A stretch of 64,000 nucleotides of DNA from JBKHXF01 sp046566145 (GTDB lineage: Bacteria > Actinomycetota > Nitriliruptoria > Nitriliruptorales > Nitriliruptoraceae), in assembly GCA_046566145.1 (NCBI GenBank), contig JBKHXF010000015.1:62001-126000 (forward strand). Direction: 5' to 3'. Numbering within the stretch: the first letter of the stretch is position 1; each line of letters opens with the position of its first letter. The notes under the pieces are model-generated. The model saw only the letters and a list, made by a program, of their open reading frames with translations. It had not been told where the DNA came from and searched no databases. Shown here piece after piece: positions 39,692-48,741 of the stretch. The position numbers and the translations under genes are program-made.

Positions 39692-40869
39692 GGGTCGCAC
39701 CGCTCTGGTCTGTAGTGGAGCCTGCAGGGATAAAGGTCTCGCCCTCGGCCATCCCCGGCACGCCAGAGATCGTCGAGCACTACGCCATCGACGAGCTGGG
39801 TGTCACCGGACAGCCGCGACGGCAGGTCCCGTCTGAGATCGCCAGCGACAAGTTTCTGGTTCGGATCGACGACCTCCTCGTGTCCCGGCTGAACCCGCGC
39901 AAGGGCCACGTGTTCGAGGTGGCCGCACACGACGTGCCGAGCATCGCCTCGACCGAGTTCGCGGTCGTGCGGCCACTCGGTTCTGTCGACCGCCGCTTCA
40001 TCAAGTACGTCCTGACCAGCGAGCGAACTCGTCGGCTTCTCGACTCGCAAGTCCGATCCGCGACGAAGAGTCACGGTCGCGTCGAGTTCGACGCCATCTG
40101 GAGCCTGCCCGTCCCGGTGCCACCGCTGGAGACGCAACGCCGCATCGCGGACTACCTCGACACCGAGACCGCCCGCATCGACACCCTCATCACCAAGAAC
40201 ACCCACGCCGCCGCGCTCGTCGAGGAGCGGTACGCGGCTGGGGTCGAATCTGTTGTGGCCGGCGCCCGCCGGCGACACGGGGACGTTGCCCTGCAGTATG
40301 CGACAGAGCGAATCATGACGGGCTTGGACTTCGCGGCTGCTGACCTCTCCATGGATGAGCTCGTCGGACACGTGCGTTACGTCCGTACGACGGACATCAG
40401 TGACCCTGACACGCTCAAGCCTGAGGGGGTGTACGCCAACCGAGAGTGGATCGGGCGGGACTCAATGGCGATGGAACACGACCTCCTTCTGACGCGCGCC
40501 GGGTCGATAGGAACGGCTTACCGGCATCGCGGGACTCCTGTGGCGTTCGCCGGTTACCTCGTGGGTGTCCGACCCGGTCGTGCGAGCAGCGACTGGCTGC
40601 GGGTCTTCGTCGAGAGCCAGAACTACTGGGACCAAGTCGCGGTCGGCGCCGTTCGGAGCACGATCGACAACTTCTCAGGAGGCAAGTACGCGGCGATGCG
40701 TGTTCCGGTGCCGCCTGCGGATGAGCAGGCGAGGCTCAGCTCGGAGGTCGCGGATAGCCGCCAAGGGATGCGGCGGGCTGTGGCCGCGCTGCGTCGTCAG
40801 CAGGCTCTCTTGCTTGAACGCCGACAAGCGCTCATCACTGCAGCGGTCACCGGCGAGATCGAGGTCTGA
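39688..40869 (+). CDS. hsdS: Type I restriction-modification specificity subunit HsdS
   Basis: 393-aa HsdS. First target recognition domain about 1-145, central helical spacer beginning PVPPLETQRRIADYLDTETARID (about 131-180), second domain about 190-345 and a second spacer (VPVPPADEQARLSSEV to the end) ending LITAAVTGEIEV. The two domains set the two halves of the DNA site. Base composition in the second half is visibly lower in G+C than flanking genes, as expected for a fast-changing part. Confidence 0.93.
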   Translation: MRVAPLWSVVEPAGIKVSPSAIPGTPEIVEHYAIDELGVTGQPRRQVPSEIASDKFLVRIDDLLVSRLNPRKGHVFEVAAHDVPSIASTEFAVVRPLGSVDRRFIKYVLTSERTRRLLDSQVRSATKSHGRVEFDAIWSLPVPVPPLETQRRIADYLDTETARIDTLITKNTHAAALVEERYAAGVESVVAGARRRHGDVALQYATERIMTGLDFAAADLSMDELVGHVRYVRTTDISDPDTLKPEGVYANREWIGRDSMAMEHDLLLTRAGSIGTAYRHRGTPVAFAGYLVGVRPGRASSDWLRVFVESQNYWDQVAVGAVRSTIDNFSGGKYAAMRVPVPPADEQARLSSEVADSRQGMRRAVAALRRQQALLLERRQALITAAVTGEIEV

Positions 40870-40870
40870 C

Positions 40871-41728
40871 GTGCGGGACGATCTTGATGCGATGCCGGTG
40901 ACGGTGTTGCTGGCCTCCGAGCCGGCGGCGCCCGTGACGGTGCTGGACGGCAACGCGGCGCTCAGGATGGCGATCGTGGACCGGACATCGCTGTCGGCGC
41001 TCGGTGAGGAGTGGGATGCGGCGGGCGTGTACCTGCTGCTCGACCCGGTCCAGCTCGACGGGACCTTTGGGGTGTACGTCGGCAAGGCTCCCTCGGGGCT
41101 GCGGGCCCGGCTGCGGCAGCACCGGCTGAAGAAGGAGCACTGGGCCCGGGCGCTGCTGGTCGTCCGGGACACGACCTACGGGTGGGACTCGGCGCAGGTC
41201 GGGTGGCTCGAAGGTCGTCTGTACGACCTCCTTGACGGGGCGACGCTCGCGAGCCTGTCCAACGGCAACCGTCCGCAGGACGAGACGGTGCGGCCGTACG
41301 ACCGCGTCGCGCTTGAGGCGGCTGTGGAGCCGATCGCGGCCATGCTGCGGCTGCTCGGATGCTCACCCGATACGTTCGACGACGGAACCGCTTCCGCGGA
41401 AGCGCCCGCCCCCTCCGGTGCGGAGGGCCGGCGGAACCCGCGCTCGTACGACGTGTCGCTCGCTGACCTGCTCGCGGCTGGATACCTGTCTGCGGGGGAG
41501 CGGCTGACGTCGACGCAACGTTCGGCCCCGGCGGTGTCGACGCTGCAGCCTGATGGCACGTTGGAGTACGACGGGCGGTCGTACCCGTCACCGTCGTCGG
41601 CGGGAGCTGCGGTCCGAGGTGGGAAGTCGACCAACGGCTGGACCCTGTGGGCCGTCGAGCGTGACGAGTCCTCCGTGCCCCTCGCCACCATCCGTGCCCG
41701 CTACCTCCGCGCCTCCGTGTCCGACTGA
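40871..41728 (+). CDS. GIY-YIG nuclease fused to a RAMA-like domain
   Basis: 285-aa protein. GIY-YIG domain at about 48-135: GVY 52-54, YVG 69-71, Arg78/Arg80, Glu114 (WLEGRLYDLL) and Asn131/133. A linker (about 170-190) holds a repeated palindrome encoding ASAEAPA. The C-terminal region (about 195-262: VSLADLLAAGYLSAGERLT ... GGKSTNGWTLWAV) fits the RAMA domain, proposed to read modified bases. It lies 1 nt after hsdS, so it belongs to the hsdMS transcript; a modification-sensing nuclease is inferred. Confidence 0.75.
   Translation: MRDDLDAMPVTVLLASEPAAPVTVLDGNAALRMAIVDRTSLSALGEEWDAAGVYLLLDPVQLDGTFGVYVGKAPSGLRARLRQHRLKKEHWARALLVVRDTTYGWDSAQVGWLEGRLYDLLDGATLASLSNGNRPQDETVRPYDRVALEAAVEPIAAMLRLLGCSPDTFDDGTASAEAPAPSGAEGRRNPRSYDVSLADLLAAGYLSAGERLTSTQRSAPAVSTLQPDGTLEYDGRSYPSPSSAGAAVRGGKSTNGWTLWAVERDESSVPLATIRARYLRASVSD
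41389..41404. repeat. 16-bp palindrome CGCTTCCGCGGAAGCG, copy 1 (coding)
   Basis: Lies in the linker between the two domains of the GIY-YIG protein, read as A-S-A-E-A. Identical cores occur at 54010-54025 and 55326-55341. Confidence 0.8.
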
Positions 41729-42402
41729 TGGTGTCGCTGGTCACCTACGCCGCGGACGTCGGGTCGGTCGCGAAGGGTTCGTTCGCGTGGGCGCGGGTCG
41801 CGTCCGGTGAGCCGACGTCGGTCGGTGAGGGCCGCGAGGCGCTCGACGGCCTCGTGGCGTCGCTCCAGAGCGACATCACGGCCGGCCGACGGGTGACCCT
41901 CGGCTGGGAGGCCCCGCTGTTCCTCGCCGTCCGCTCGGACCCGCAGGCCCTGACCGGTGCACGTGGGCCGTTCGAGCGCACGCGCGCCGTGACCGCGAGC
42001 GGCGGAACCGGCTCGCTGGTCACCGGGCTGCTCGAGCTGGCCCACCTGGCGCGTCGCATCCCGGTGCCCATCGTGCTCGGCGACCAGCCGGTGGACGGGG
42101 CCCTGGTGGTGTGGGAGGCGTTCGTGTCCGGGCGGATCGAGCCCTGCCCGCCGTGCGAGCCTGCGGTCGTGCACGGTCTCCACGGATGCGACGCGGTCAC
42201 GGTCGCGACGGCAGCACACCGCTGGATGCTCGGTGCGCCGACGCGCGCCTGGATGGCAGCCGCGACCGCAGCCGAGGTCGACTGGGGTGATGCGCCACTG
42301 ATGCTGGACCTCGTCGCAGCCGCCGGAGGCCGTGTGGCCTTGCGCGACCCCACCGACGCGCAGGTGCTCGTGATCCAGACGGCGAAACCGAGCCACACGT
42401 GA
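41728..42402 (+). CDS. Hypothetical protein in restriction island
   Basis: 224-aa soluble protein. It opens SLVTYAADVGSVAKGSFAWARV, a strand with Asp-Gly-Ser like the start of RNase H-fold (DUF429-like) proteins, followed by a GWEAPLF strand and several cysteines (RIEPCPPCEPA). That resemblance is weak and no function is claimed. ATG shares one base with the stop of the GIY-YIG gene (TGATG), so the two are translated together and may work together. Confidence 0.6.
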   Translation: MVSLVTYAADVGSVAKGSFAWARVASGEPTSVGEGREALDGLVASLQSDITAGRRVTLGWEAPLFLAVRSDPQALTGARGPFERTRAVTASGGTGSLVTGLLELAHLARRIPVPIVLGDQPVDGALVVWEAFVSGRIEPCPPCEPAVVHGLHGCDAVTVATAAHRWMLGAPTRAWMAAATAAEVDWGDAPLMLDLVAAAGGRVALRDPTDAQVLVIQTAKPSHT

Positions 42403-42460
42403 CGCTGGCATCGACGAGGTGTCGATGAGCGAGCGACCCGCCCGCTCAGTGTCGGGGACC

Positions 42461-43621
42461 TCAGTGTTCGACTCTCGACAGGATCGCCAGGACCTCGTCC
42501 GCCGCCCACGTGATCCGTCCCCCTCTGCCGGAGGTTCCACGTCTCGTGAGCCATCCGCGTTCGGCCACCCGCCGGATGGCGTTGTTGGCCCCGGCGTTCG
42601 TCACGCCAAGGTGGTTCATGACGCGCTGGGTCGTGACGAACGGGTTCGCGAAGAGCAGGTCGACGACCGCGCCGGCGTTGCTCCGGTCGCCGACCAGCGC
42701 AGCGCGGTAGCGGCGCTGCAGGTCCGTCAGCGCCTCCACCCGGTCGATGGCTTCCGTCGCCATGACGGCCACGCCCTCGAGGAAGAAGGCCAACCACTCC
42801 TGCAACTCCCCTCGTTCGCGAACCCCTTGGAGGCGGGTGTAGTACTCCTCGCGGTTCCGCTCGAACCACGGGCTGAGGTACAGCAGCGGTTCCGGGAGCT
42901 CTCCCGTCGCGAGCAGGTAGAGGGGCACCATCAGCCGACCGATGCGCCCGTTGCCGTCGAGGAAGGGGTGGATGGATTCGAACTGGAGGTGCAGGAGGCC
43001 CGCGGCGACGAGCGGCGGCAGGTCCGCGTCCTCGTTCAGGAAGCGTTCCCAGTCGCCCAAGGCGTCGAGCATCTCCGGGTCGTGGCGGGGTGGGACGTAC
43101 GCGGCTTCGGCCAGGGAACCACCGGGCCGGCCGATCCAGTTCTGGGACGTCCGGAACTCGCCTGGTCGCTTCTCCTCCCCGCGGACGTCCGTGAGCAGAC
43201 GCTCGTGGACCCGTCGGACGAGCCGGAGCGACAAGGGAAGCTCGGCGAGCAACGCACGGCCGAGGTCGAACGCCGCGATGTGGTTCTGCACCTCGCGGAC
43301 GTCGTGGGCGGCCGCAGGGCCGTCGTCGACGTCGGCCTCCAACACCTCGGAGAGCGATGCCTGCGTTCCCTCGATCCGGGAGCTCGCCAGCGCCTCCGTC
43401 ACGAGGTACGGCCGAACGAGCAGGTGCGGGTCAGCGAGTAGGCGGCCAGCACCGGCGAGGCGTCCCAGCGCGCGGTCCGCTCGTGAGAGGGCGACGACGG
43501 TTCCCGCCGCCAGGTCGAGGCTCCGGGGCAGCGGTGCCGGCACGTAGAAGGCGTACCCGTGCGGTCCCGGTACTCGGACAACGCGTCCGTAGCTCCGGTC
43601 AACGTACGTTGTCAGGTCCAC
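42461..43621 (-). CDS. Fic family protein (putative AMPylase) with C-terminal winged helix
   Basis: 386-aa Fic protein. N-terminal Fic_N region with inhibitory motif SSRIEG at about 80-85 (class II, self-inhibited); catalytic loop HPFLDGNGRIGR from His218; C-terminal winged-helix segment (about 310-386: GAVVDLLFANPFVTTQRVMNHLGVTNAGANNAI). It would transfer AMP, or another nucleotide part, to an unknown target. GTG 43621 is chosen since a TACTCT -10 (43657-43652) lies between it and the longer TTG start at 43672. Opposite in strand to all other island genes. Confidence 0.85.
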   Translation of the reverse strand: MDLTTYVDRSYGRVVRVPGPHGYAFYVPAPLPRSLDLAAGTVVALSRADRALGRLAGAGRLLADPHLLVRPYLVTEALASSRIEGTQASLSEVLEADVDDGPAAAHDVREVQNHIAAFDLGRALLAELPLSLRLVRRVHERLLTDVRGEEKRPGEFRTSQNWIGRPGGSLAEAAYVPPRHDPEMLDALGDWERFLNEDADLPPLVAAGLLHLQFESIHPFLDGNGRIGRLMVPLYLLATGELPEPLLYLSPWFERNREEYYTRLQGVRERGELQEWLAFFLEGVAVMATEAIDRVEALTDLQRRYRAALVGDRSNAGAVVDLLFANPFVTTQRVMNHLGVTNAGANNAIRRVAERGWLTRRGTSGRGGRITWAADEVLAILSRVEH

Positions 43622-43681
43622 GGATTTCCCAACGTTCCACCCTGGGCGTTGAGAGTAGCGCTGGCCTGACAACGGGCGTTG
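43600..43681. promoter_or_regulatory. Three phased CAACG/CGTTG inverted repeats at the fic promoter
   Basis: CAACGTACGTTG at 43600-43611, CAACG-N12-CGTTG at 43630-43651 and CAACGGGCGTTG at 43670-43681. Their centres (43605.5, 43640.5, 43675.5) are exactly 35 bp apart. They flank and cover the fic -10 and start codon, so a bound protein, perhaps the winged helix of Fic itself, would shut the promoter. Confidence 0.65.
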
Positions 43682-43739
43682 GATGCGGCGCCCGGCTCCC
43701 GAGGACGAGGTGACCTGCCCGCGGACCGCGTTCCACAGC

Positions 43740-43745
43740 TACGGT
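43740..43745 (+). promoter_or_regulatory. Putative -10 element (TACGGT)
   Basis: TACGGT about 50 nt before the 86-aa gene, divergent from the fic promoter. Confidence 0.4.
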
Positions 43746-43795
43746 GCCACGGCCCCGCTCGCGGAACTCGAAGCCGCACGCGAGGTCCTGATCCG

Positions 43796-44056
43796 ATGGG
43801 AGTGATCGTGGCAGTCGCTGACGTCCCCGTCACCGAGATGGCGTTCCTCCTCGTCCACGACGGCGAGTCCCGAGTCACCCGGGTCCGGGAGTTCGAAGAC
43901 ATCACGGCCGGCGACGCCGCGTACGTCGAGGCCGAGCGAGCGGACGACCGCGCGAGCCGTCGGGACGTCGTGCTGGTGTTCGCCCCCGACCTGGAGACCG
44001 TGAAGGTCACCCACGCCTCGTACTTCCGCGACCAGCAGACCATCGTCGAGCGCTGA
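43796..44056 (+). CDS. Hypothetical 86-aa protein
   Basis: Small acidic protein with alternating strands and helices (MAFLLVHDGESRVTRVREFEDI ... RDVVLVFAPDLETVKVTHASYF). No family recognised; length and setting fit an antitoxin-like or immunity partner, but nothing shows this. ATG 43796 has GAGG 10 nt upstream; GTG 43808 with GGGAG 5 nt before it is an equally good start (82 aa). Confidence 0.55.
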   Translation: MGVIVAVADVPVTEMAFLLVHDGESRVTRVREFEDITAGDAAYVEAERADDRASRRDVVLVFAPDLETVKVTHASYFRDQQTIVER

Positions 44057-44131
44057 CCCGCTCGTGCGGCGCGGGTCACAGCGCGTTGGCATCCTCCGCG
44101 GCGTCAAGTCCGCGCCCGGAGATCCACGAAC

Positions 44132-45544
44132 GTGCACACGAACGGCAACGCGACCCGCGTCCAGCTGACCGGAACCGACGGGCTCGGGACATCCCGCCTC
44201 CAGGGGCCCGGCTTCAGCGTCGACCTCGCGCATCAATCAGGTGAGGTGCAGGGGGACGCAGCACCCGAGCAGGTCCTGCGTCTGCTCGCTCGAGAAGGAT
44301 GCCTCGCCTCTGACGGGTCACCCGTGCTCTCGGTCCACGTCGAGACGACGTCCGGCCACGACGAGTACCGCTACACGGCGGATCTGCGCCACCGCCTGCT
44401 GTTCCGGCGGGCGTGGGACCGGGACGGCCGAGTCGGGGTCTTCTACGGGCTGAACCCGTTCGTCGCGGACACCGACGGTCCGGTCGGCAAGGTTCCGAAC
44501 CGGGCGTCGCTCCGCAACGTCGTGAACATCCTCTCGGCCGACGGGCCAGTGGCCCGCATCGACGTGATGAACCTGTTCACGTTCCGGTCGGCGAACGCGT
44601 CGGGCCTCGCCGCGTCGCCGTCCGACCGGGTGGCGGTGCCGGAGCTCGAGCGCGAGGTCCTCGCCGCCGCGGATGTGGTCCTGCTGGCCTGGGGTTCCAA
44701 GGTGACCCACGTCCACCGTGCCCACGTCGAGCAGCTGCTCGACGTCCTCGACGACGTCGGCCTCCGTCCTTCGATGCTGCAGAAGGACGGGGAACTGCTC
44801 GTGGTCGGCACCCCGCCGCAGCCCGCGCACCCCGCCCGGCTCGGGTTCACCGGCATCCGCGCCGTGGAGGTCGACCGTGACGACGTCTTGGGTGCCCCGA
44901 CGAGGCGAGGTCCGACCGTGCCCGCCTCCTTCCCGTCCGCGACCGAGGAGCCATCGACCATGACCGACCCGGGCCCCGCAACCTCCGCGCCTGTCCCCGC
45001 CGAGACCGATGAAGCCGCTGAGCTGGTGGCCTGGGCCAGCACCTACCTCGATCGGCTCGGAACCGAGGCGGTGCGCCGCTACCTCGCAGGCACGGTCGTC
45101 GCCGGTCCACGCGTTGGCGCAGGGCTGCCGCCACTACCGAGCCCGTTGGAGGTCGCTCGGGAGGCCCGCACCCATGACACCGCTTGGGGCGCGTTGCGTC
45201 TCGCCGTCGTGGCGCTGCGGGTCGCCGATGGGGTGGCGTGGTGGAAGGCTGCGGCCCGCTACACGCTCGCCGACACGGGGACGTCGAGGACGAAGGTCTC
45301 GGGCACCTGGGGGAACGCCGCCCGGAGCATCCTCGAGGGGCTGTACGGGTTGGAGAAGGGCACCGCGGACGACGCGGCCCACTCCGGGAGCAGCCACGAC
45401 CTGACCGAGACCGCCCGCCGGTGGGGTGTCTCGGCCTCCGAGGCGGGGACGGTGTTCGGGCCAGGCGCCCCGAAGCAGTTCGGCGCCGACATGGTCGTCC
45501 GGGTCGACGACGCCAGCGCACGCCCCTGCTACCGGATGCGCTGA
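44132..45544 (+). CDS. DUF1643 domain protein with extra C-terminal domain
   Basis: 470-aa protein. DUF1643 at about 88-225: RRAWDRDGRVGVFYGLNPFVADT and VMNLFTFRSANASGL match the family pattern of NPS/NPF followed by NLFxxR. DUF1643 proteins are common on mobile islands and their role is unknown. After a Ser/Pro/Thr linker (about 255-285) a second, unrecognised helical domain (about 285-470) follows. ATG 44960 inside the linker has GAGGAG 9 nt before it, so the second domain may also be made alone (194 aa). GTG 44132 has GGAG upstream. Confidence 0.7.
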   Translation: MHTNGNATRVQLTGTDGLGTSRLQGPGFSVDLAHQSGEVQGDAAPEQVLRLLAREGCLASDGSPVLSVHVETTSGHDEYRYTADLRHRLLFRRAWDRDGRVGVFYGLNPFVADTDGPVGKVPNRASLRNVVNILSADGPVARIDVMNLFTFRSANASGLAASPSDRVAVPELEREVLAAADVVLLAWGSKVTHVHRAHVEQLLDVLDDVGLRPSMLQKDGELLVVGTPPQPAHPARLGFTGIRAVEVDRDDVLGAPTRRGPTVPASFPSATEEPSTMTDPGPATSAPVPAETDEAAELVAWASTYLDRLGTEAVRRYLAGTVVAGPRVGAGLPPLPSPLEVAREARTHDTAWGALRLAVVALRVADGVAWWKAAARYTLADTGTSRTKVSGTWGNAARSILEGLYGLEKGTADDAAHSGSSHDLTETARRWGVSASEAGTVFGPGAPKQFGADMVVRVDDASARPCYRMR

Positions 45545-45556
45545 GCCGCCGGCGAC

Positions 45557-45562
45557 TACGGT
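45557..45562 (+). promoter_or_regulatory. Putative -10 element (TACGGT) of hsdR
   Basis: TACGGT 27 nt before the hsdR start, in the 44-bp gap after the DUF1643 gene; suggests hsdR has its own promoter, separate from hsdMS. Confidence 0.45.
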
Positions 45563-45588
45563 GGCGGCCGCACCAGGGGGACGATGCC

Positions 45589-48500
45589 GTGAGCATCCAG
45601 GACGAACGCAGCTTCCAGCGCCTCATCGCCGACGAGCTCGTCGGCTCGGGCGGGTGGGTCGAACGCCCGCACGCCGACGTCGACCGGGAGACGCGGCTGA
45701 TCGTCGACGACCTCGTCGGCTACCTCGAGGACACGCAGCCGGCTGCGGTGGCGAGGTTCGCCGCCGCGACGGGACCCGGGTGGCAGCAGCGGCTGGCCGG
45801 CATCGTCGCGAAGGACCTCGACCGTGAGCCGGGCCGGGCGCTGGTGCTCCTGCGGGGCGGGAAGAAGGTCGCCGGAGGTGCGAGGCTCGAGTTCTGCCAG
45901 TTCAAGCCCGCCAACGACCTCAACGCCGACCTCGTGGCCCGCTACGAGGCGAACCGACTGACGGTCGTGCTCGAGGCGCCGGTCCGCAAGCCCGACGGGA
46001 CGTGGGGTGCGGTCGACGTGGCCCTGTTCGTCAACGGCATCCCCGTCGCGGATGCTGAGCTGAAGAACGAGATGACCGGGCAGGCGGTCGCGAAGGCGGT
46101 CGCGCAGTACCGCTACGACCGTGACCCGAACGACACGCTGCTGTCGTACCGGTCGCTGGTGCACTTCGCGGTCGACACCCAGCACGTGCAGATGGCGACC
46201 CGGCTCGCGGGGGCCGACACCCGGTTCCTGCCGTTCAACCGGGGCTCGGCGCCCGACGGGACCGGCGGGGCCGGCAACTACGACCCGGGGGACGGCTCCC
46301 ACCCGACCTCGTACCTGTGGCGGCAGGTGTGGCAGCGCGACACGTGGCTCGACCTGCTGCACCGGTTCCTCTACGTCTCCCCGCCCGACCCTGACGACCC
46401 GGACCGCGACGTGACGATGCTGTTCCCGCGCTACCACCAGTGGGACGCGGTCACCCGGATGGCGGGCCACGCCCGTGAGCACGGCGCCGGACAGCACTAC
46501 CTGGTGCAGCACTCGGCCGGGTCGGGGAAGTCGAACACGATCTCGTGGCTCGCGCACCGGCTGACCTCGATGACCGCCGCGGACGGGGTCTCGCGGGTGT
46601 TCGACAAGGTCGTGGTCGTCACCGACCGGCGGGTGCTGGACGAGCAGCTCTCCGCCACGGTCGAGCAGTTCGAGCAACAGTCCGCCAAGGGCAGGGTCGT
46701 GTCAGTCGACTCGTCCCGCGAGCTCGCCGAGGCGCTGGCCCGCCCTTCCGCCCGCATCATCACCACCACGCTGCAGAAGTTCCCGTTCGCGAACCAGCTC
46801 GAGACGCTCGACCAGGTCGACGGACGCTTCGCGATCCTCATCGACGAGGCCCACTCGTCCCAGTCGGGCGACACCGCCGCGCAGATGAAGGACGTGCTGC
46901 GCATCGACGACGCCGACGCGGCGCTCGCGGCGGAGGAGTTCGGCAGCTACGACCTCGACGACCCGGTCGAGCAGGCCGTCGCGGCGTCCGCGGCCGCACG
47001 AGGGCGGCAGTCGAACCTGTCGCTGTTCGCCTTCACCGCGACCCCGAAGGCCAAGACCCTGGAGCTGTTCGGGACGCCGGGCGACGACGGGATGCTGCGG
47101 CCGTTCCACCTGTACTCGATGCGGCAGGCCGTCGAGGAGGGCTTCATCCTTGACGTGCTCCAGCACTACACCCCGTACTCGGTGTACTGGAAGGTCGCGA
47201 CGGACTCGGACGTGGAGGTCGAGAAGTCCAAGGCCTCCGCGGCGGTCGCGAAGTTCGCGAACCTGCACCCGGCCATGATCGCCGAGAAGTCACAGATCAT
47301 CGTCGAGCACTACCGCGAGCACGTGTCCGGCCGCATCGGAGGTCGGGCCAAGGCGATGGTGGTGACCCGCAGCCGTCTCGCCGCGGTCCGCTACAAGCTC
47401 GCGCTGGATCGCTACGTCGCCGAGCAGGGCTACGACATCGGCGTGGTTGTCGCGTTCTCTGGCAAGGTCGTCGACCCCGAGACCCCCGGTGTCGAGCACA
47501 CGGAGTCTTCGATGAACGGGTTCGGCGAGGGGCAGACAGTCCGCCGGTTCGCCGGTCCGGACATGCACCTGATGGTGGTCGCCGAGAAGTACCAGACCGG
47601 GTTTGACCAGCCGCTGCTGCACACCATGTACGTCGACAAGAAGCTCGCCAACGTCGCGGCGGTGCAGACCCTCGGGAGGCTCAACCGGATCCACCCGAAC
47701 AAGGAGCACCCGTTCGTCCTCGACTTCGTCAACTCTGCCGACGACATCGCCGAGGCGTTTCAGCCCTACTACGAGGCGACGGTGGGGACCTCCACCGACC
47801 CGCAGGTGCTCTACGAGACGTGGCAGCGTGTCGAGGAGTCCCGGGTCGTCGAACGGTCCGACATCGATTCGTTCGCCGAGGTCTGGTTCACGTCCACGGC
47901 TGGCGAGGTCAAGGGCCACCCGGTCCTGACCGCCGCCGTGAAGCGTGCAGCCGACCGGTTCGCCGAGCTCGACGACCCGACGAAGGACGCGGTCCGCAAG
48001 GCCATCAGCCAGTTCGTCCGGCTCTATGGGTTCCTCATGCAGGTCGTCGAGTTCGACGACACCGAGCTCGAACGGGCCTACCCGTACTGCCGGGTGCTGC
48101 TGCGCTGGATCGGCACCGACCGTGGCGCCGCGCTCGACCTGTCGGACGAGCTCGAGCTGTCCCACCTCAAGCTCGCCGGCAACGACGAGGCAGCCATCGG
48201 GCTGGTTGATGGCGAGCACGTGCTCGACGGCATCACCGGTGACGGCGGGGGCGCGATGACCGAGGAGGAGAAGGCGCTCCTCCGCGACGTCGTCGACCGC
48301 ATCAACGAGCGGTTCGGGACCGAGGTCACCGAGGCCGACCGGATCTTCTACCAGGCCGTCGCCGAGCAGATGTCCGCCAACGTCGAGCTCCAGCAGCAGG
48401 CCGCCGTCAACGACCGGGACACCTTCAAGTACGCGTTCGACGCGAAATTCATGGAGTCCGTGATCGACGCGATGGAGCACAACGCCGACCTCGGCAAGCG

Positions 48501-48618
48501 GTTCCTCGACGACCCGGCCTACGCCGACATCGTCAAGGAGTGGATGCTGCGCTACGTCCATCGCCGCGCCGCCGAACGCCACGAGACCCCGGAGCTCGAC
48601 CTTGACTCCTCGTCGTGA
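45589..48618 (+). CDS. hsdR: Type I restriction endonuclease subunit HsdR
   Basis: 1009-aa motor and nuclease subunit. N-terminal PD-(D/E)xK nuclease: D143 and ELK at 157-159; helicase motifs Walker A AGSGKS at 310-315, DEAH box IDEAHSSQ, motif III FAFTATP and the RecA-like second domain with VAEKYQTGFDQPLLHTMYVDKKL. It cuts unmodified DNA after ATP-driven translocation. GTG start with CAGGGGG upstream. Complete and apparently active. Separated from hsdM-hsdS by five genes. Confidence 0.95.
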   Translation: MSIQDERSFQRLIADELVGSGGWVERPHADVDRETRLIVDDLVGYLEDTQPAAVARFAAATGPGWQQRLAGIVAKDLDREPGRALVLLRGGKKVAGGARLEFCQFKPANDLNADLVARYEANRLTVVLEAPVRKPDGTWGAVDVALFVNGIPVADAELKNEMTGQAVAKAVAQYRYDRDPNDTLLSYRSLVHFAVDTQHVQMATRLAGADTRFLPFNRGSAPDGTGGAGNYDPGDGSHPTSYLWRQVWQRDTWLDLLHRFLYVSPPDPDDPDRDVTMLFPRYHQWDAVTRMAGHAREHGAGQHYLVQHSAGSGKSNTISWLAHRLTSMTAADGVSRVFDKVVVVTDRRVLDEQLSATVEQFEQQSAKGRVVSVDSSRELAEALARPSARIITTTLQKFPFANQLETLDQVDGRFAILIDEAHSSQSGDTAAQMKDVLRIDDADAALAAEEFGSYDLDDPVEQAVAASAAARGRQSNLSLFAFTATPKAKTLELFGTPGDDGMLRPFHLYSMRQAVEEGFILDVLQHYTPYSVYWKVATDSDVEVEKSKASAAVAKFANLHPAMIAEKSQIIVEHYREHVSGRIGGRAKAMVVTRSRLAAVRYKLALDRYVAEQGYDIGVVVAFSGKVVDPETPGVEHTESSMNGFGEGQTVRRFAGPDMHLMVVAEKYQTGFDQPLLHTMYVDKKLANVAAVQTLGRLNRIHPNKEHPFVLDFVNSADDIAEAFQPYYEATVGTSTDPQVLYETWQRVEESRVVERSDIDSFAEVWFTSTAGEVKGHPVLTAAVKRAADRFAELDDPTKDAVRKAISQFVRLYGFLMQVVEFDDTELERAYPYCRVLLRWIGTDRGAALDLSDELELSHLKLAGNDEAAIGLVDGEHVLDGITGDGGGAMTEEEKALLRDVVDRINERFGTEVTEADRIFYQAVAEQMSANVELQQQAAVNDRDTFKYAFDAKFMESVIDAMEHNADLGKRFLDDPAYADIVKEWMLRYVHRRAAERHETPELDLDSSS

Positions 48619-48670
48619 TGTGGGCGGGCTCGGCGCCGAAGCCACACCGGTTGGGGTGCAGGGCCCACAT
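48618..48670 (+). terminator. Inverted repeat after hsdR
   Basis: ATGTGGGC (48618-48625) pairs with GCCCACAT (48663-48670) around 37 nt that contain a further small hairpin (GGCTCGG with CCGAAGCC). Could end the hsdR transcript. Confidence 0.4.
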
Positions 48671-48741
48671 GAGGGCGTTTGCCAGCGCGGCGGCACGCGT
48701 CTCACCGCCCTGGCAGACTTCAATGGGTCGGGGAGGTGCTG

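Noticed and set aside
43622..43672. TTG 43672 as start of the Fic protein
   Set aside because: A -10-like TACTCT and two operator repeats lie between it and GTG 43621, so this stretch is more likely promoter than coding.
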